Shown here: positions 1 to 8,174 of the stretch, one piece after another
Numbering within the stretch: the stretch's first letter is position 1
Layout of the letters: each line of letters begins with the position of its first letter
Source of the DNA: Thermococcus sp. 4557
Lineage (GTDB): Archaea; Methanobacteriota_B; Thermococci; Thermococcales; Thermococcaceae
Assembly: GCF_000221185.1 (NCBI RefSeq)
Contig: NC_015865.1
Span: 434,001-498,000 of the forward strand
Length of the DNA stretch: 64,000 nt
Reading direction: 5' to 3'
The notes under the pieces: model-generated
What the model saw: only the letters and a program-made list of their open reading frames with translations
The model's database searches: none
Told to the model about the DNA's origin: nothing
Translations under genes and position numbers: made by a program

Positions 1-349
1 CAGGGAGGACATAATCTCCTACGACGCCTTTGAGCTCGACGACGCTGAAGTAGCGATAGTGAGCACTGGCATAGTCTCCCGCTCGGCGGTAAGGGCCGTT
101 AAGATACTCCGCGAGAAGGGCGTTAAGGCTGGCCTTCTCAAGCTCAACACGATATGGCCCTTCGACTTCGACATGATCGAGGAGCTCGCCGGGCAGGTGA
201 ATAAGATATACGTCCCGGAGATGAACCTCGGACAGCTCTACCACCTCGTCAAAGAGGGTGCCAACGGAAAGGCGGAGGTCGAGCTCATAGCAAAGATAGG
301 CGGCGAGGTTCACACTCCGATGGAGATAGTCGAGAGGGTGGTGGGCTGA
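1..349 (+). CDS. korA: 2-oxoacid:ferredoxin oxidoreductase subunit alpha, C-terminal part
   Basis: This is the 3' end of a gene that begins before the window; the open frame runs from base 2 without a start. About 115 residues are visible, including the late alpha-subunit segment with VPEMNLGQL, typical of the pyrimidine-binding/transketolase C-terminal domain. The enzyme oxidises a 2-oxoacid with CoA and ferredoxin to an acyl-CoA and CO2. The next gene starts directly after this stop, and gamma follows, so the three form one operon. The alpha-beta-gamma order without a separate delta here fits the 2-oxoglutarate type, but the substrate cannot be fixed from this fragment. Confidence 0.85.
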   Translation, partial: REDIISYDAFELDDAEVAIVSTGIVSRSAVRAVKILREKGVKAGLLKLNTIWPFDFDMIEELAGQVNKIYVPEMNLGQLYHLVKEGANGKAEVELIAKIGGEVHTPMEIVERVVG

Positions 350-1195
350 ATGTACCTGAAATCCGCTTACGAGATTCGCGACAAGTACCTGAGAAAGGAC
401 ATGCTCCCGACGATATTCTGTCCGGGCTGTGGAATAGGCTCGGCGCTCCAGTACACGCTCCGCGCGATAGACGACCTCGGCCTCAACCAAGACGAGATAG
501 TCTGGGTCAGCGGAATAGGCTGTTCCTCCCGTGTTCCGGGCTTCGTCAACTTCGACGGCCTCCACACGACCCACGGAAGGGCATTAGCCTTTGCCACCGG
601 CATAAAGCTCGCCAATCCGGACCTCAAGATAATCGCCTTCATGGGCGACGGAGATGCCGCGGCCATAGGAGGAAACCACCTCATCCACGCCATCAGGAGG
701 AACCTCGACATAACTGTGATACTCATCAACAACTTCACCTACGGAATGACCGGCGGACAGGTCGCGCCGACCGCCCTGAAGGGCCTGCGCGGAACTACCG
801 CTCCCTACGGCCAGTTCGAGAACCCCTTCGATATAGCCGACCTCGCGGTCTCGGCAGGGGCCAACTACGTGGCCAGGTGGAGCGTCTTCAACTACCTCCA
901 GGGAATCAACAGCATCAAGAAGGCCCTCAGCAAGGAAGGCTTTACCCTCGTCGAGTTCCTCTCGCCGTGCCCGATAAGCTTCGGAAGGAGGAACAGGATG
1001 AAGACCGCTCCGGAACTGCTCCGCTGGTATCAGAAGATAACCGTCCCGCTCGCGAAGGCCAAGAAGATGCCGCCGGAGGAGCTCGAGGGCAAGATAGTCA
1101 TCGGAGAGTTTGCCGACAGGGACAGGCCGGGTCTCGTGAGGGAGTACGAGGCGTACAAGAAGCGCGCCAAGAAGATGATGGGGTGGGAGGAATGA
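350..1195 (+). CDS. korB: 2-oxoacid:ferredoxin oxidoreductase subunit beta
   Basis: 281 residues, the thiamine-diphosphate-binding subunit. It has CPGCG at residues 24-28 and a conserved GIGCSSR around 55-61, which supply cluster/TPP-site cysteines in this family. The TPP-Mg motif starts with GDGD at 99-102 and ends with NN at 127-128. It decarboxylates the 2-oxoacid and passes electrons to ferredoxin in the cytoplasm. The ATG directly abuts the alpha stop, and the gamma ATG overlaps its stop by 3 bases, so translation is probably coupled. Function of the family is secure; 2-oxoglutarate as substrate is inferred from the operon type. Confidence 0.9.
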   Translation: MYLKSAYEIRDKYLRKDMLPTIFCPGCGIGSALQYTLRAIDDLGLNQDEIVWVSGIGCSSRVPGFVNFDGLHTTHGRALAFATGIKLANPDLKIIAFMGDGDAAAIGGNHLIHAIRRNLDITVILINNFTYGMTGGQVAPTALKGLRGTTAPYGQFENPFDIADLAVSAGANYVARWSVFNYLQGINSIKKALSKEGFTLVEFLSPCPISFGRRNRMKTAPELLRWYQKITVPLAKAKKMPPEELEGKIVIGEFADRDRPGLVREYEAYKKRAKKMMGWEE

Positions 1196-1752
1196 GAAAG
1201 GAAGTCCTCTTCAGCGGCTTCGGCGGCCAGGGAGTCATCCTGGCGAGCGTCATCCTCGGGAGGGCCGCGGCGGTCTACGAGGGACTCTACGCCGTTCAGA
1301 CACAGGCCTACGGGCCGGAGTCTAGAGGTGGAGCGAGCAAGGCGGAGGTGGTCATAAGCGACGAGCCCATAGACTACCCCAAGACCCTCAATCCCGACTG
1401 TGCCGTCTTCTTCTCCCAGGAGGCATACAACAAGTACCTCCACACCGTCAGGAAGGGTGCCCGCATAATAGTCGAGGAGGAGCTCGTTCCGCACAGGGAC
1501 ACCGAGTTCGAGAAGGGGCTTGAGGTAGTCTCGCTGCCGCTCACGGAGATAGCCGAGGAAACCACCGGACTGAGCCTCACCATGAACATCCTCACCCTCG
1601 GAATCCTGACGGCGTGGACTGGAGTCGTGAGCAGGGAGGCCATAGAGAAGGCCGTTCTGGATGCGGTTCCCAAGGGCACCGAGGAGATAAACCTCAAGGC
1701 GCTTCACAAGGGTTTCGAGCTCGGGGAGAAGGCAAAGGCCGGAGACCTCTAA
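1192..1752 (+). CDS. korG: 2-oxoacid:ferredoxin oxidoreductase subunit gamma
   Basis: 186 residues, starting at an ATG that overlaps the beta stop codon. The N-terminus has GFGGQG (residues 9-14), followed by the [10 protein letters not shown] segment characteristic of the gamma (CoA-binding) subunit. It completes the alpha/beta/gamma set. A longer in-frame reading upstream of 1192 lies inside the beta gene and is not credible. It ends the operon: a short gap with a TATA-like element follows before the next gene. Confidence 0.9.
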   Translation: MRKEVLFSGFGGQGVILASVILGRAAAVYEGLYAVQTQAYGPESRGGASKAEVVISDEPIDYPKTLNPDCAVFFSQEAYNKYLHTVRKGARIIVEEELVPHRDTEFEKGLEVVSLPLTEIAEETTGLSLTMNILTLGILTAWTGVVSREAIEKAVLDAVPKGTEEINLKALHKGFELGEKAKAGDL

Positions 1753-1801
1753 TTCCCTTTCTTTCCCAAAACCTTATCAACTTGCATTTCTATTTCTTAC
1801 C

Positions 1802-2275
1802 ATGCTCGTCAACGAGACCAAGGAGCGAACGTGGCACGGGCCTGTGAAGGTAGCGGACAGCTTCTTTAAGCGCTTCAGGGGATTAATGCTGGTTAGAAAT
1901 ATCAACTATGCCCTGGTCTTCATTCTTCCGGCGGAAACCAAGGCCAACGCGTCAATCCACACCTTCTTCATGCTGAGCGATATAGACGTAATCTGGCTGG
2001 ACTCCGCGAGACGGGTGGTGGACTTTAAAACTGCCCGGAAATGGCGGTTCTACGCTCCGAAAGAGCCGGCCAAGTACATAATAGAGGGGCCGGTGGGCCT
2101 GATAAAAACGCTCGACGTTGAGGAAGGCGATTTGATAAGCTGGACCCCAAGTGAGGAGAAGGAAAGGGCCGTGCCGGTGAAGGTGTCGCTGCCCGATGGT
2201 CTCTCCTTCGACAAGGGGAGCAACGGAATGGCGCTCACAGAGAGCGTGCGGGAAGTTAAGGTGAAGGGGAGTTAG
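1802..2275 (+). CDS. DUF192 family protein
   Basis: 157 residues without a signal peptide. The core matches the DUF192 fold: a FRGLM segment near residues 27-31, [18 protein letters not shown] in the middle, then a WLD...VVDF strand and the conserved IIEGPVGLI near 98-106. The biochemical role of the family is unknown. The ATG has no Shine-Dalgarno sequence, but a TATA-like CTTATCAA lies about 26 bases upstream, suggesting a leaderless message. It is separate from the preceding oxidoreductase operon and convergent with the PIN gene behind it. Confidence 0.8.
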   Translation: MLVNETKERTWHGPVKVADSFFKRFRGLMLVRNINYALVFILPAETKANASIHTFFMLSDIDVIWLDSARRVVDFKTARKWRFYAPKEPAKYIIEGPVGLIKTLDVEEGDLISWTPSEEKERAVPVKVSLPDGLSFDKGSNGMALTESVREVKVKGS

Positions 2276-2284
2276 CCATGCATT

Positions 2285-2746
2285 TTAACGGTTTTCCTGC
2301 CAGAACTCCACGGGGACAAGCTTAATAACGCCCCTCACAGGGCCAAAATCTTTGTCGAGGGTGGCGAGCTTATCACAGTTGTACTCCAAGGCGGTGGCGA
2401 GGATTCTAGCGTCGTGGGGCATTAAGCCGAATTCTTTAACATGGTAGGCAACTTTTGTCCAGTTTGAAGAATCCGGCACGATTACAACGTTCTGAGCGCT
2501 GAGAAAGCCCAGTATTCCACTCAAATACTTAACCGCCATCTTTCTGAACTCACTACTGTTCTTAAGCTCCTTCCTTATCTTCCACGGGGAGCCTGCGTCT
2601 CTCTTCAAGAGGGCAAACCACACCTCGTCAATCACGGTCTCAGAAGTTATTCGCGGTTCTTCCAATTTAAAGGCTTGGGCGGCATACCCAGTAAGTTCGG
2701 TCACCACAAGCGCGTTGTACAGAACGCTTGAGTCTATGAATATCAA
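2285..2746 (-). CDS. vapC: PIN domain ribonuclease toxin (VapC family)
   Basis: 153 residues. Acidic residues of the PIN active site are visible: D5 in FIDSS, E41 in VIDEVW, D112 in PHDARILA and D131/D133 in LATLDKDFG. The fold binds Mg2+ or Mn2+ and cleaves RNA. The start overlaps the stop of the small upstream gene by 4 bases, the usual antitoxin-toxin arrangement. Target RNA is unknown. It is one of three PIN loci in this window, each with a different partner. Confidence 0.85.
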   Translation of the reverse strand: MIFIDSSVLYNALVVTELTGYAAQAFKLEEPRITSETVIDEVWFALLKRDAGSPWKIRKELKNSSEFRKMAVKYLSGILGFLSAQNVVIVPDSSNWTKVAYHVKEFGLMPHDARILATALEYNCDKLATLDKDFGPVRGVIKLVPVEFWQENR

Positions 2747-2937
2747 CCCTCATACACCTCAAGCTTCGCCTTAAAAAAGTCCTCAGCCTTACCCTTTCCA
2801 AACATTCCAATATGCGCGGTTTTTTTGGCCTCTTCCACCATCATTAGGAACTCCTCTTCAGCCAGTAATTCGCGTAAAAGCCTTTCTTTGAGGGCTGAAG
2901 GGGGATTCTCAGCAACGTTCTCCACTACACTCACCAA
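2743..2937 (-). CDS. probable VapB-type antitoxin
   Basis: 64 residues (from TTG at 2937; GTG at 2934 is an alternative). It is small, acidic and predicted mostly helical (ALKERLLRELLAEEEFLMMVEEAKK). I do not recognise a DNA-binding motif with certainty. The call rests on its 4-base overlap with the PIN gene downstream. A TATA-like TTTATTC lies about 25 bases before the start, so the transcript is probably nearly leaderless. Confidence 0.65.
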   Translation of the reverse strand: MVSVVENVAENPPSALKERLLRELLAEEEFLMMVEEAKKTAHIGMFGKGKAEDFFKAKLEVYEG

Positions 2938-2971
2938 TGGTTCTTAGGGGTATCATGAATAAAAAAGTTTC

Positions 2972-3319
2972 TCAAAACTCAAACTCCACCCCGTTCTCTT
3001 CCCCTTCCCAGAGGGTTACCCTCTGAAGTCTCACTCCTTCCGGGAGCCTTTTCTTCACCTCTCCCGCTATCCACAGGGCTACGTTTTCGGTCGTCGGGTT
3101 TTCGAAGAGAGCGTTTAGGTTCCGGTGGTCGAGCTTCCCAATGATTTCATTCACAATTCTCCTAAGCTCAAGGAAGTCCATCACGTAGCCGTTCTTCAGG
3201 GGGCCTTCCACAGCCACTTCAAGCCTGAAGGTGTGGCCGTGTATCTCCTCGGACTCTCCGTTGATCCGAACGGCATGAGCCGCCTCGAATTTGAAGCGCT
3301 CGATGATTCTGGCTTTCAT
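2972..3319 (-). CDS. 6-pyruvoyl-tetrahydropterin synthase / QueD family protein
   Basis: 115 residues from the ATG at 3319, which follows the GGTGGG ribosome binding site. The zinc ligands H15, H27 and H29 (AAH ... HGH) and the LDHRNLN motif (63-69) are present. The catalytic cysteine expected between H15 and H27 is absent; this stretch has glutamates (E22, E24, E25). That matches the PTPS-III class, which makes 6-hydroxymethyl-dihydropterin for folate-like or methanopterin-like cofactors, rather than a true QueD for archaeosine. The class is an inference from the missing Cys. Confidence 0.8.
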   Translation of the reverse strand: MKARIIERFKFEAAHAVRINGESEEIHGHTFRLEVAVEGPLKNGYVMDFLELRRIVNEIIGKLDHRNLNALFENPTTENVALWIAGEVKKRLPEGVRLQRVTLWEGEENGVEFEF

Positions 3320-3422
3320 GATACCCACCACCGGTCGTGGATGTCATCCAAACTAAAACCTTTGGTCCAGGGATATGCATAATCCAACATATTTTAGCCA
3401 TTTAAAAATAACCCACCGTAAT

Positions 3423-3430
3423 GTTTAAAA
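3423..3430 (+). promoter_or_regulatory. TATA box for metG
   Basis: GTTTAAAA lies about 50 bases before the metG ATG, predicting transcription from about 3450. The preceding 60 bases are AT-rich and also carry a minus-strand TATA-like TTTTTAAATG (near 3398-3410) suited to the divergent pterin synthase gene. Confidence 0.5.
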
Positions 3431-3479
3431 CCCGCAGGTCTTATAAGGGGCTAAATCCATTGCCGGGACGGTGGTTAAA

Positions 3480-5714
3480 ATGGTCAGGTACATGGTAACC
3501 TCCGCACTCCCTTACGCTAACGGTCCGATTCACGCGGGACACCTGGCAGGGGCGTACCTTCCGGCGGACATCTTCGTGCGCTACCTGAGGCTCAAGGGAG
3601 AGGAAGTGCTCTTCGTCTGTGGAACCGATGAACATGGAACCCCCATAACCTTCCGCGCACTCAAAGAGAACAGGAGCGCCAGGGAGATCGTCGACGAGTT
3701 CCACGAGCACATAAAGACGACCTTCGAGAGGGCCAAGATAAGCTTCGACTACTTCGGCAGGACCGAGCTGCCGGTTCACTACCGCATAAGTCAGGAGTTC
3801 TTTCTCAAGGCTCTGGAGAACGGACATCTCGTCAAGAAGGTCACCAAGCAAGCCTACTGCGAGCACGATAAGATGTTCCTGCCCGACAGGTACGTCATAG
3901 GCACCTGCCCCTACTGCGGTGCCGAGGATCAGCGCGGCGACCAGTGTGAGGTCTGCGGTCATCCACTGACGCCGGAGAAGCTTATCAACCCGCGCTGTAA
4001 CATCTGCGGCAACCCGATAACTTTCAAGGACTCAGCTCACTATTACATCCGGATGCAGGACTTCGAGGAGCGGCTGAAGGAGTGGGTTCTCAGCCAGGAG
4101 CACTGGAAGCCGAACGTCAGGAACACCGTTCTTGGCTGGATTAACGAGGGCCTCGAAGAGAGGGCCATGACGAGGGACCTCAACTGGGGAATACCCGTTC
4201 CCCTCGACGACGAGGACGTTAAAGGAAAGGTGCTCTACGTCTGGTTCGAGGCCCCGATAGGCTATATCTCGATCACCATCGAGCACCTGAAGCGGGAGGG
4301 AAGGGAGAACGAGTGGAAGAAGTTCTGGCTCAACCTCGACGGCGAGACCAAGGTCATCCACTTCATCGGCAAGGACAACGTGCCCTTCCACGCGATATTC
4401 TGGCCGGCCTTCCTGATGGCTTACGGCAAGTACAGGGATGAGGAAGTCGAGGCCGAGTGGAACCTGCCCTATGACATCCCGGCCAACGAGTACCTCAACC
4501 TTGAGGGCAAGAAGTTCTCAACGAGCAGGAACTGGGCCATCTGGGTCCACGAGTTCCTAGACGCCTTCCCTGCAGACTACCTGCGCTACTACCTCACCGC
4601 CATAATGCCCGAAACTCGCGATAGCGACTTCAGCTTCGCCGACTTCAAGAGCAAGATAAACGAGGAGCTCGTCAACAACCTCGGAAACTTCGTTCACAGG
4701 GCGATGACCTTCGCCAACCGCTACTTCGACGGTGTCGTTCCGGAGAGGGGCGAGCTGGACGACCTCGACAGGCAGGCCTTCGAGGAGATTGAGAGGGCCT
4801 TCGAGGAGACCGGGGAGCTGATAGCCAGGTATAAGTTCAAGGACGCGTTAAAGCGAGTCATGGAGCTCGCCATCTTCGGCAACCGCTACTTCGACTATCA
4901 GAAGCCCTGGAAGACCGCCAAAACCGACCGCGTGAGGACTGCAACCACCGTGAACATATCCCTCCAGATAGTCAAGGCCCTTGGAATCCTCCTTGAACCA
5001 TTCCTCCCAGATGCGAGCGAGAAGATATGGCACCTCCTCAACCTTGAGGAGCTGAAGAGCTGGGAGTTCACCGAGATTCCGGCCGGGCACCGCGTCAGGA
5101 AGGCCACCCCGATGTTCAAGAAGGTAACCGACGAGGACATAATCTACTTCATCGTGAACTACATGGCGAGGGGCAACCCCAAGAGCGCCAGACTGCTCCT
5201 CGATAAGTATTACAAGCGGGACGATGTGATGAAGGTTGCCCTCGAGCGCTTCGGGGATGCCAAACGGGAAGAGGCGATGGCAATCCTTAAGAGCATCTAC
5301 GGTGATGAAATCGGAGTCAAATCCGAAAAGCCCGGAAAGGCCTCGAAGAAGGAGAAGGTGAAGAGAAAGGGGAAAGGTGGTGAAAGCATGGGATACATCA
5401 GCTTTGATGACTTCATGAAGGTCGACCTGAGGGTTGGAAAGATAATCGAGGTCAAGGACCACCCGAACGCCGACAGGCTCTACGTGGTCAAGGTCGATCT
5501 CGGAGACGAGGTCAGGCAGCTCGTGGCGGGGCTGAAGAAGTACTACAAGCCGGAAGAGCTGCTCAACCACTACGTCGTCATCATAGCCAACCTCGAGCCC
5601 AAGAAGCTCAGGGGAGTAGAGAGCCAGGGAATGCTCCTCGCTGCTGACGACGGAGAGAACGTGGCTTTACTCATGCCGGACAAGGAGATAAAACTGGGAG
5701 CAGGGATAAGGTGA
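3480..5714 (+). CDS. metG: methionyl-tRNA synthetase with fused C-terminal tRNA-binding domain
   Basis: 744 residues. The class I signature is HAGH at residues 18-21 and the KMSKS-type loop is KFSTS near residue 345. Zinc-knuckle cysteines occur as CPYCG, CEVCG and CNICG between about 145 and 185. The last 108 residues (from MGYISFDDFMKVDLRVGK) are the OB-fold tRNA-binding/dimerisation domain, joined by a Lys-rich linker. The ATG at 3480 is chosen because GGTGGT lies just before it; the GTG at 3471 falls inside that site. An internal ATG at 5388 has its own strong ribosome binding site (see findings). Confidence 0.97.
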   Translation: MVRYMVTSALPYANGPIHAGHLAGAYLPADIFVRYLRLKGEEVLFVCGTDEHGTPITFRALKENRSAREIVDEFHEHIKTTFERAKISFDYFGRTELPVHYRISQEFFLKALENGHLVKKVTKQAYCEHDKMFLPDRYVIGTCPYCGAEDQRGDQCEVCGHPLTPEKLINPRCNICGNPITFKDSAHYYIRMQDFEERLKEWVLSQEHWKPNVRNTVLGWINEGLEERAMTRDLNWGIPVPLDDEDVKGKVLYVWFEAPIGYISITIEHLKREGRENEWKKFWLNLDGETKVIHFIGKDNVPFHAIFWPAFLMAYGKYRDEEVEAEWNLPYDIPANEYLNLEGKKFSTSRNWAIWVHEFLDAFPADYLRYYLTAIMPETRDSDFSFADFKSKINEELVNNLGNFVHRAMTFANRYFDGVVPERGELDDLDRQAFEEIERAFEETGELIARYKFKDALKRVMELAIFGNRYFDYQKPWKTAKTDRVRTATTVNISLQIVKALGILLEPFLPDASEKIWHLLNLEELKSWEFTEIPAGHRVRKATPMFKKVTDEDIIYFIVNYMARGNPKSARLLLDKYYKRDDVMKVALERFGDAKREEAMAILKSIYGDEIGVKSEKPGKASKKEKVKRKGKGGESMGYISFDDFMKVDLRVGKIIEVKDHPNADRLYVVKVDLGDEVRQLVAGLKKYYKPEELLNHYVVIIANLEPKKLRGVESQGMLLAADDGENVALLMPDKEIKLGAGIR

Positions 5715-5840
5715 GGCTTTTCTTTCCATTCTCGGTTTTTGCATTTTCCCAATAATTCTGGAGAGTTGTGAAAAGCTCTTGAAATGTTGCAGTGCCCGTT
5801 GATAAACTTAGGGTCATAGTGTCGTAAAAGCAAGACTCGG

Positions 5841-5856
5841 CGAAATTCTTAAAAAG
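5841..5856 (+). promoter_or_regulatory. BRE/TATA promoter, leaderless gene
   Basis: CGAAATTC (BRE) is followed by TTAAAAAG. The TATA centre is about 26 bases before the ATG at 5878, so transcription should start at or next to the start codon. No Shine-Dalgarno sequence precedes the ATG, which agrees. Confidence 0.6.
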
Positions 5857-5877
5857 TTATAGGTCGAGTATTATACT

Positions 5878-7260
5878 ATGTCAATAACTTTCATTGACAG
5901 GGAGCGGGAACTTGAGTTCCTCAAGAGGCTCTGGAAGAAGGGAAATTCGTTCCTCCCCGTTTACGGAAGGAGGAGGGTCGGCAAAACAAGACTGCTCAAG
6001 GAGTTTATAGCCGATAAGCCCTCCGTTTACTACCTCGCCCGGAACAGCACCTACTCAGACAATCTGAGGGAGTTTTCAAGAACGGTGCTTGGGAGGTTTC
6101 CATCCACTTTCCTAAGCGAGACATCGTTTTCAAGCTTTTCCGACGTTTTCAAGTATCTATCGGAGAAGGGGAAGATAGTGGTCGTTATAGACGAGTTCCC
6201 ATACCTCATCCAGTCCGACAAAAGGGTTCTCAGCGAGTTCCAGTACATAGTGGATGAGATAGTGAGGGCATCCCGTCTCCACCTAATCCTCGTCGGTTCC
6301 TCCGTTGGCATGATGGAGGAGCACGTCCTGAGCCAGAAGAGTCCCCTCTACGGCAGAAGAGACGGCCAGATAAAACTCTCTCCGTTAGGATTCTTCGACT
6401 CATGGAAGCTCCTCGGGGTCGACGTTGAAGAGGCCGTTCGGATATACGGGGTAACCGGCGGAATTCCGGCTTACCTCGAGCTCTTTGAAAGGTTTGAGGA
6501 TGTTAGACAGGTTGCGTTTGACAAGAGGGGCTTTCTCTACGCTGAGGCGGACTTCCTCATGTCGAGCGAGCTGAGGGAGCCGAGGGTTTACAAGCTCATC
6601 CTCAAGGCGGTCGCCGAAGGAAAGCGGAGATTCAACGAGATAAGCACCCACACCGGAATACCACGCTCGAACCTCTTCAAATACGTCGAAGTTCTTGAGA
6701 GGCTCGGCTTCCTTAGACGAGAAATTCCCGTAACGGCGAAGCCGAAGACGAAAAACACCCTGTACAAGATTGATGACAACTATCTGGCGTTCTACTTCCG
6801 CTTTGTTGAGCGTTACCGGAATGAGGTGGAGTTTGAGAACTTCAACTTCTGGGACGAGTTCCTTGAGGAGTACAACCATTATCTGGGAGACGTTTTTGAG
6901 GACGTGGCGAGGGAATTCCTCATCGAGCTCGACAGAGGGGGGAGGCTTCCGCTCCATCCCACCAAAATCGGCCGCTGGTGGAGAAAAAACGAGGAGATCG
7001 ACCTCCTTGCACTCGACGAACGGAATAAGAAAGCGCTGTTCGTTGAGGTCAAGTGGAAGGACCTCAGAGAACGGGAAGCCGGGGGGATTCTGAAGGACGT
7101 GAAAAGGAAGGCCGGGCTTGTTGGTTTGAATGGATGGGAAGAGAACTATGGGATAGTGGCAAGGAGAATCGAGGGGAAAGACAGTCTTAGGGATAAGGGC
7201 TACTTTGCTTGGGACTTGGAGGATTTCAGAAGAATCGCTTCCCTCGGGAACAAAGATTGA
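5878..7260 (+). CDS. archaeal AAA+ ATPase with C-terminal DUF234 domain
   Basis: 460 residues. The P-loop is YGRRRVGKT (29-37) and the Walker B segment is VVVIDEFPYL near 100-110, typical of the archaeal ATPase family (MoxR/STAND-like Arch_ATPase). After a winged-helix-like region (residues about 240-290) comes DUF234, with EIDLLAL and FVEVKWKD, which resembles a PD-(D/E)XK nuclease core. Members are numerous in Thermococcales and their function is unknown; they may act on nucleic acids. The gene stands alone with its own leaderless promoter. Confidence 0.85.
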   Translation: MSITFIDRERELEFLKRLWKKGNSFLPVYGRRRVGKTRLLKEFIADKPSVYYLARNSTYSDNLREFSRTVLGRFPSTFLSETSFSSFSDVFKYLSEKGKIVVVIDEFPYLIQSDKRVLSEFQYIVDEIVRASRLHLILVGSSVGMMEEHVLSQKSPLYGRRDGQIKLSPLGFFDSWKLLGVDVEEAVRIYGVTGGIPAYLELFERFEDVRQVAFDKRGFLYAEADFLMSSELREPRVYKLILKAVAEGKRRFNEISTHTGIPRSNLFKYVEVLERLGFLRREIPVTAKPKTKNTLYKIDDNYLAFYFRFVERYRNEVEFENFNFWDEFLEEYNHYLGDVFEDVAREFLIELDRGGRLPLHPTKIGRWWRKNEEIDLLALDERNKKALFVEVKWKDLREREAGGILKDVKRKAGLVGLNGWEENYGIVARRIEGKDSLRDKGYFAWDLEDFRRIASLGNKD

Positions 7261-7302
7261 AATATGCTGGTACAAAAGAAAAATCCCCAACAAAAGACCG
7301 TT

Positions 7303-8142
7303 TTAAAACTTGAGCTCCACCCAGTTCTCCTTCTTCCCCTTCAGTATCCTCACGAGGCCCTTTCTCTCAAGGCGCTTGAACATCCTCCATGCGGTGGTCT
7401 TCGGCAGACCTATCGCCTCCCTGACCTCGGCCTGGCTGGCCTTCCCGCCTTTGTCGAAGATGTAGAGCAGCGCGCGCTTCTCCTCCTCGTTGAGGTCGAG
7501 GTTCTCAAGTCTGGCCTGGAACTCCTCGCGGGTTAGCATTGATTTTCCACCTTTTTTCCTCCTCCAAAGTACGTAGGCGAATCCACCTATCACCACAAGA
7601 CCCCCAAGGAGAGCGAGATACAGCAAACTGCCTGCCCCGCTCTCCCCTCCAGCACCTCTGCCGTTGAGCGTGTAGGAAACGCTCTGGTTTCCGGGGGGCA
7701 TGGTTATCGAGTTCCCCGCTATCTCAAGCGGTATGTCGCTCAGGTCAACCACTATGGCGTTTTCGGGTAGCACAACAGTGAAGGAATCATTGGTTGCAAC
7801 GTGAAGCGTCCACACCATGCCCTCCTTCGCGGTCAGGTCGGGGGTGTAGTAGGAGACCTTGACTATCCCGGCATCCCCGGAATAGATGAGGAGACTTCCG
7901 TTCTCAAGCAGGAAGTTCAGGGGATTTCCGTCCTCGTCCTCAACGATGACGTTTTCGTAATGGTCTCCTAGGAGGGGAAGTTCAATCTGAGAGGAGTACT
8001 CCGCGGGCAGGAGTTCATATTCAACCTTGACGTAGCCGTCATCGTAAACCGTCAAAACCAGAGACGAGACGGTATACGCACTAACCCAAGGCAGAAGGAT
8101 GAGCGTTGCCATCAGGAAGACTGCAACTTGCCTGAGTCTCAT
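7303..8142 (-). CDS. membrane-anchored winged-helix regulator
   Basis: 279 residues in three parts. There is an N-terminal signal peptide (about 1-22), then an extracellular beta-rich domain, a transmembrane helix (about 170-190, YLALLGGLVVIGGFAYVLW followed by RRKK), and a cytoplasmic helix-turn-helix domain (about 215-279) with QAEVREAIGLPKTTAWRMF as the recognition unit. It looks like a one-protein sensor that reads an outside signal and acts on DNA at the membrane. The start has GGAGGGAT. It lies 32 bases behind the secreted helical protein and is probably cotranscribed with it. Confidence 0.75.
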   Translation of the reverse strand: MRLRQVAVFLMATLILLPWVSAYTVSSLVLTVYDDGYVKVEYELLPAEYSSQIELPLLGDHYENVIVEDEDGNPLNFLLENGSLLIYSGDAGIVKVSYYTPDLTAKEGMVWTLHVATNDSFTVVLPENAIVVDLSDIPLEIAGNSITMPPGNQSVSYTLNGRGAGGESGAGSLLYLALLGGLVVIGGFAYVLWRRKKGGKSMLTREEFQARLENLDLNEEEKRALLYIFDKGGKASQAEVREAIGLPKTTAWRMFKRLERKGLVRILKGKKENWVELKF

Positions 8143-8174
8143 TTAAGCATCCCTCCGTAATGAAAAAGGAAAGG

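Noticed and set aside
5715-5877. Possible small RNA in the metG-ATPase gap
   Set aside because: No C/D or ACA pattern and no stable GC-rich helix; only the BRE/TATA is convincing.
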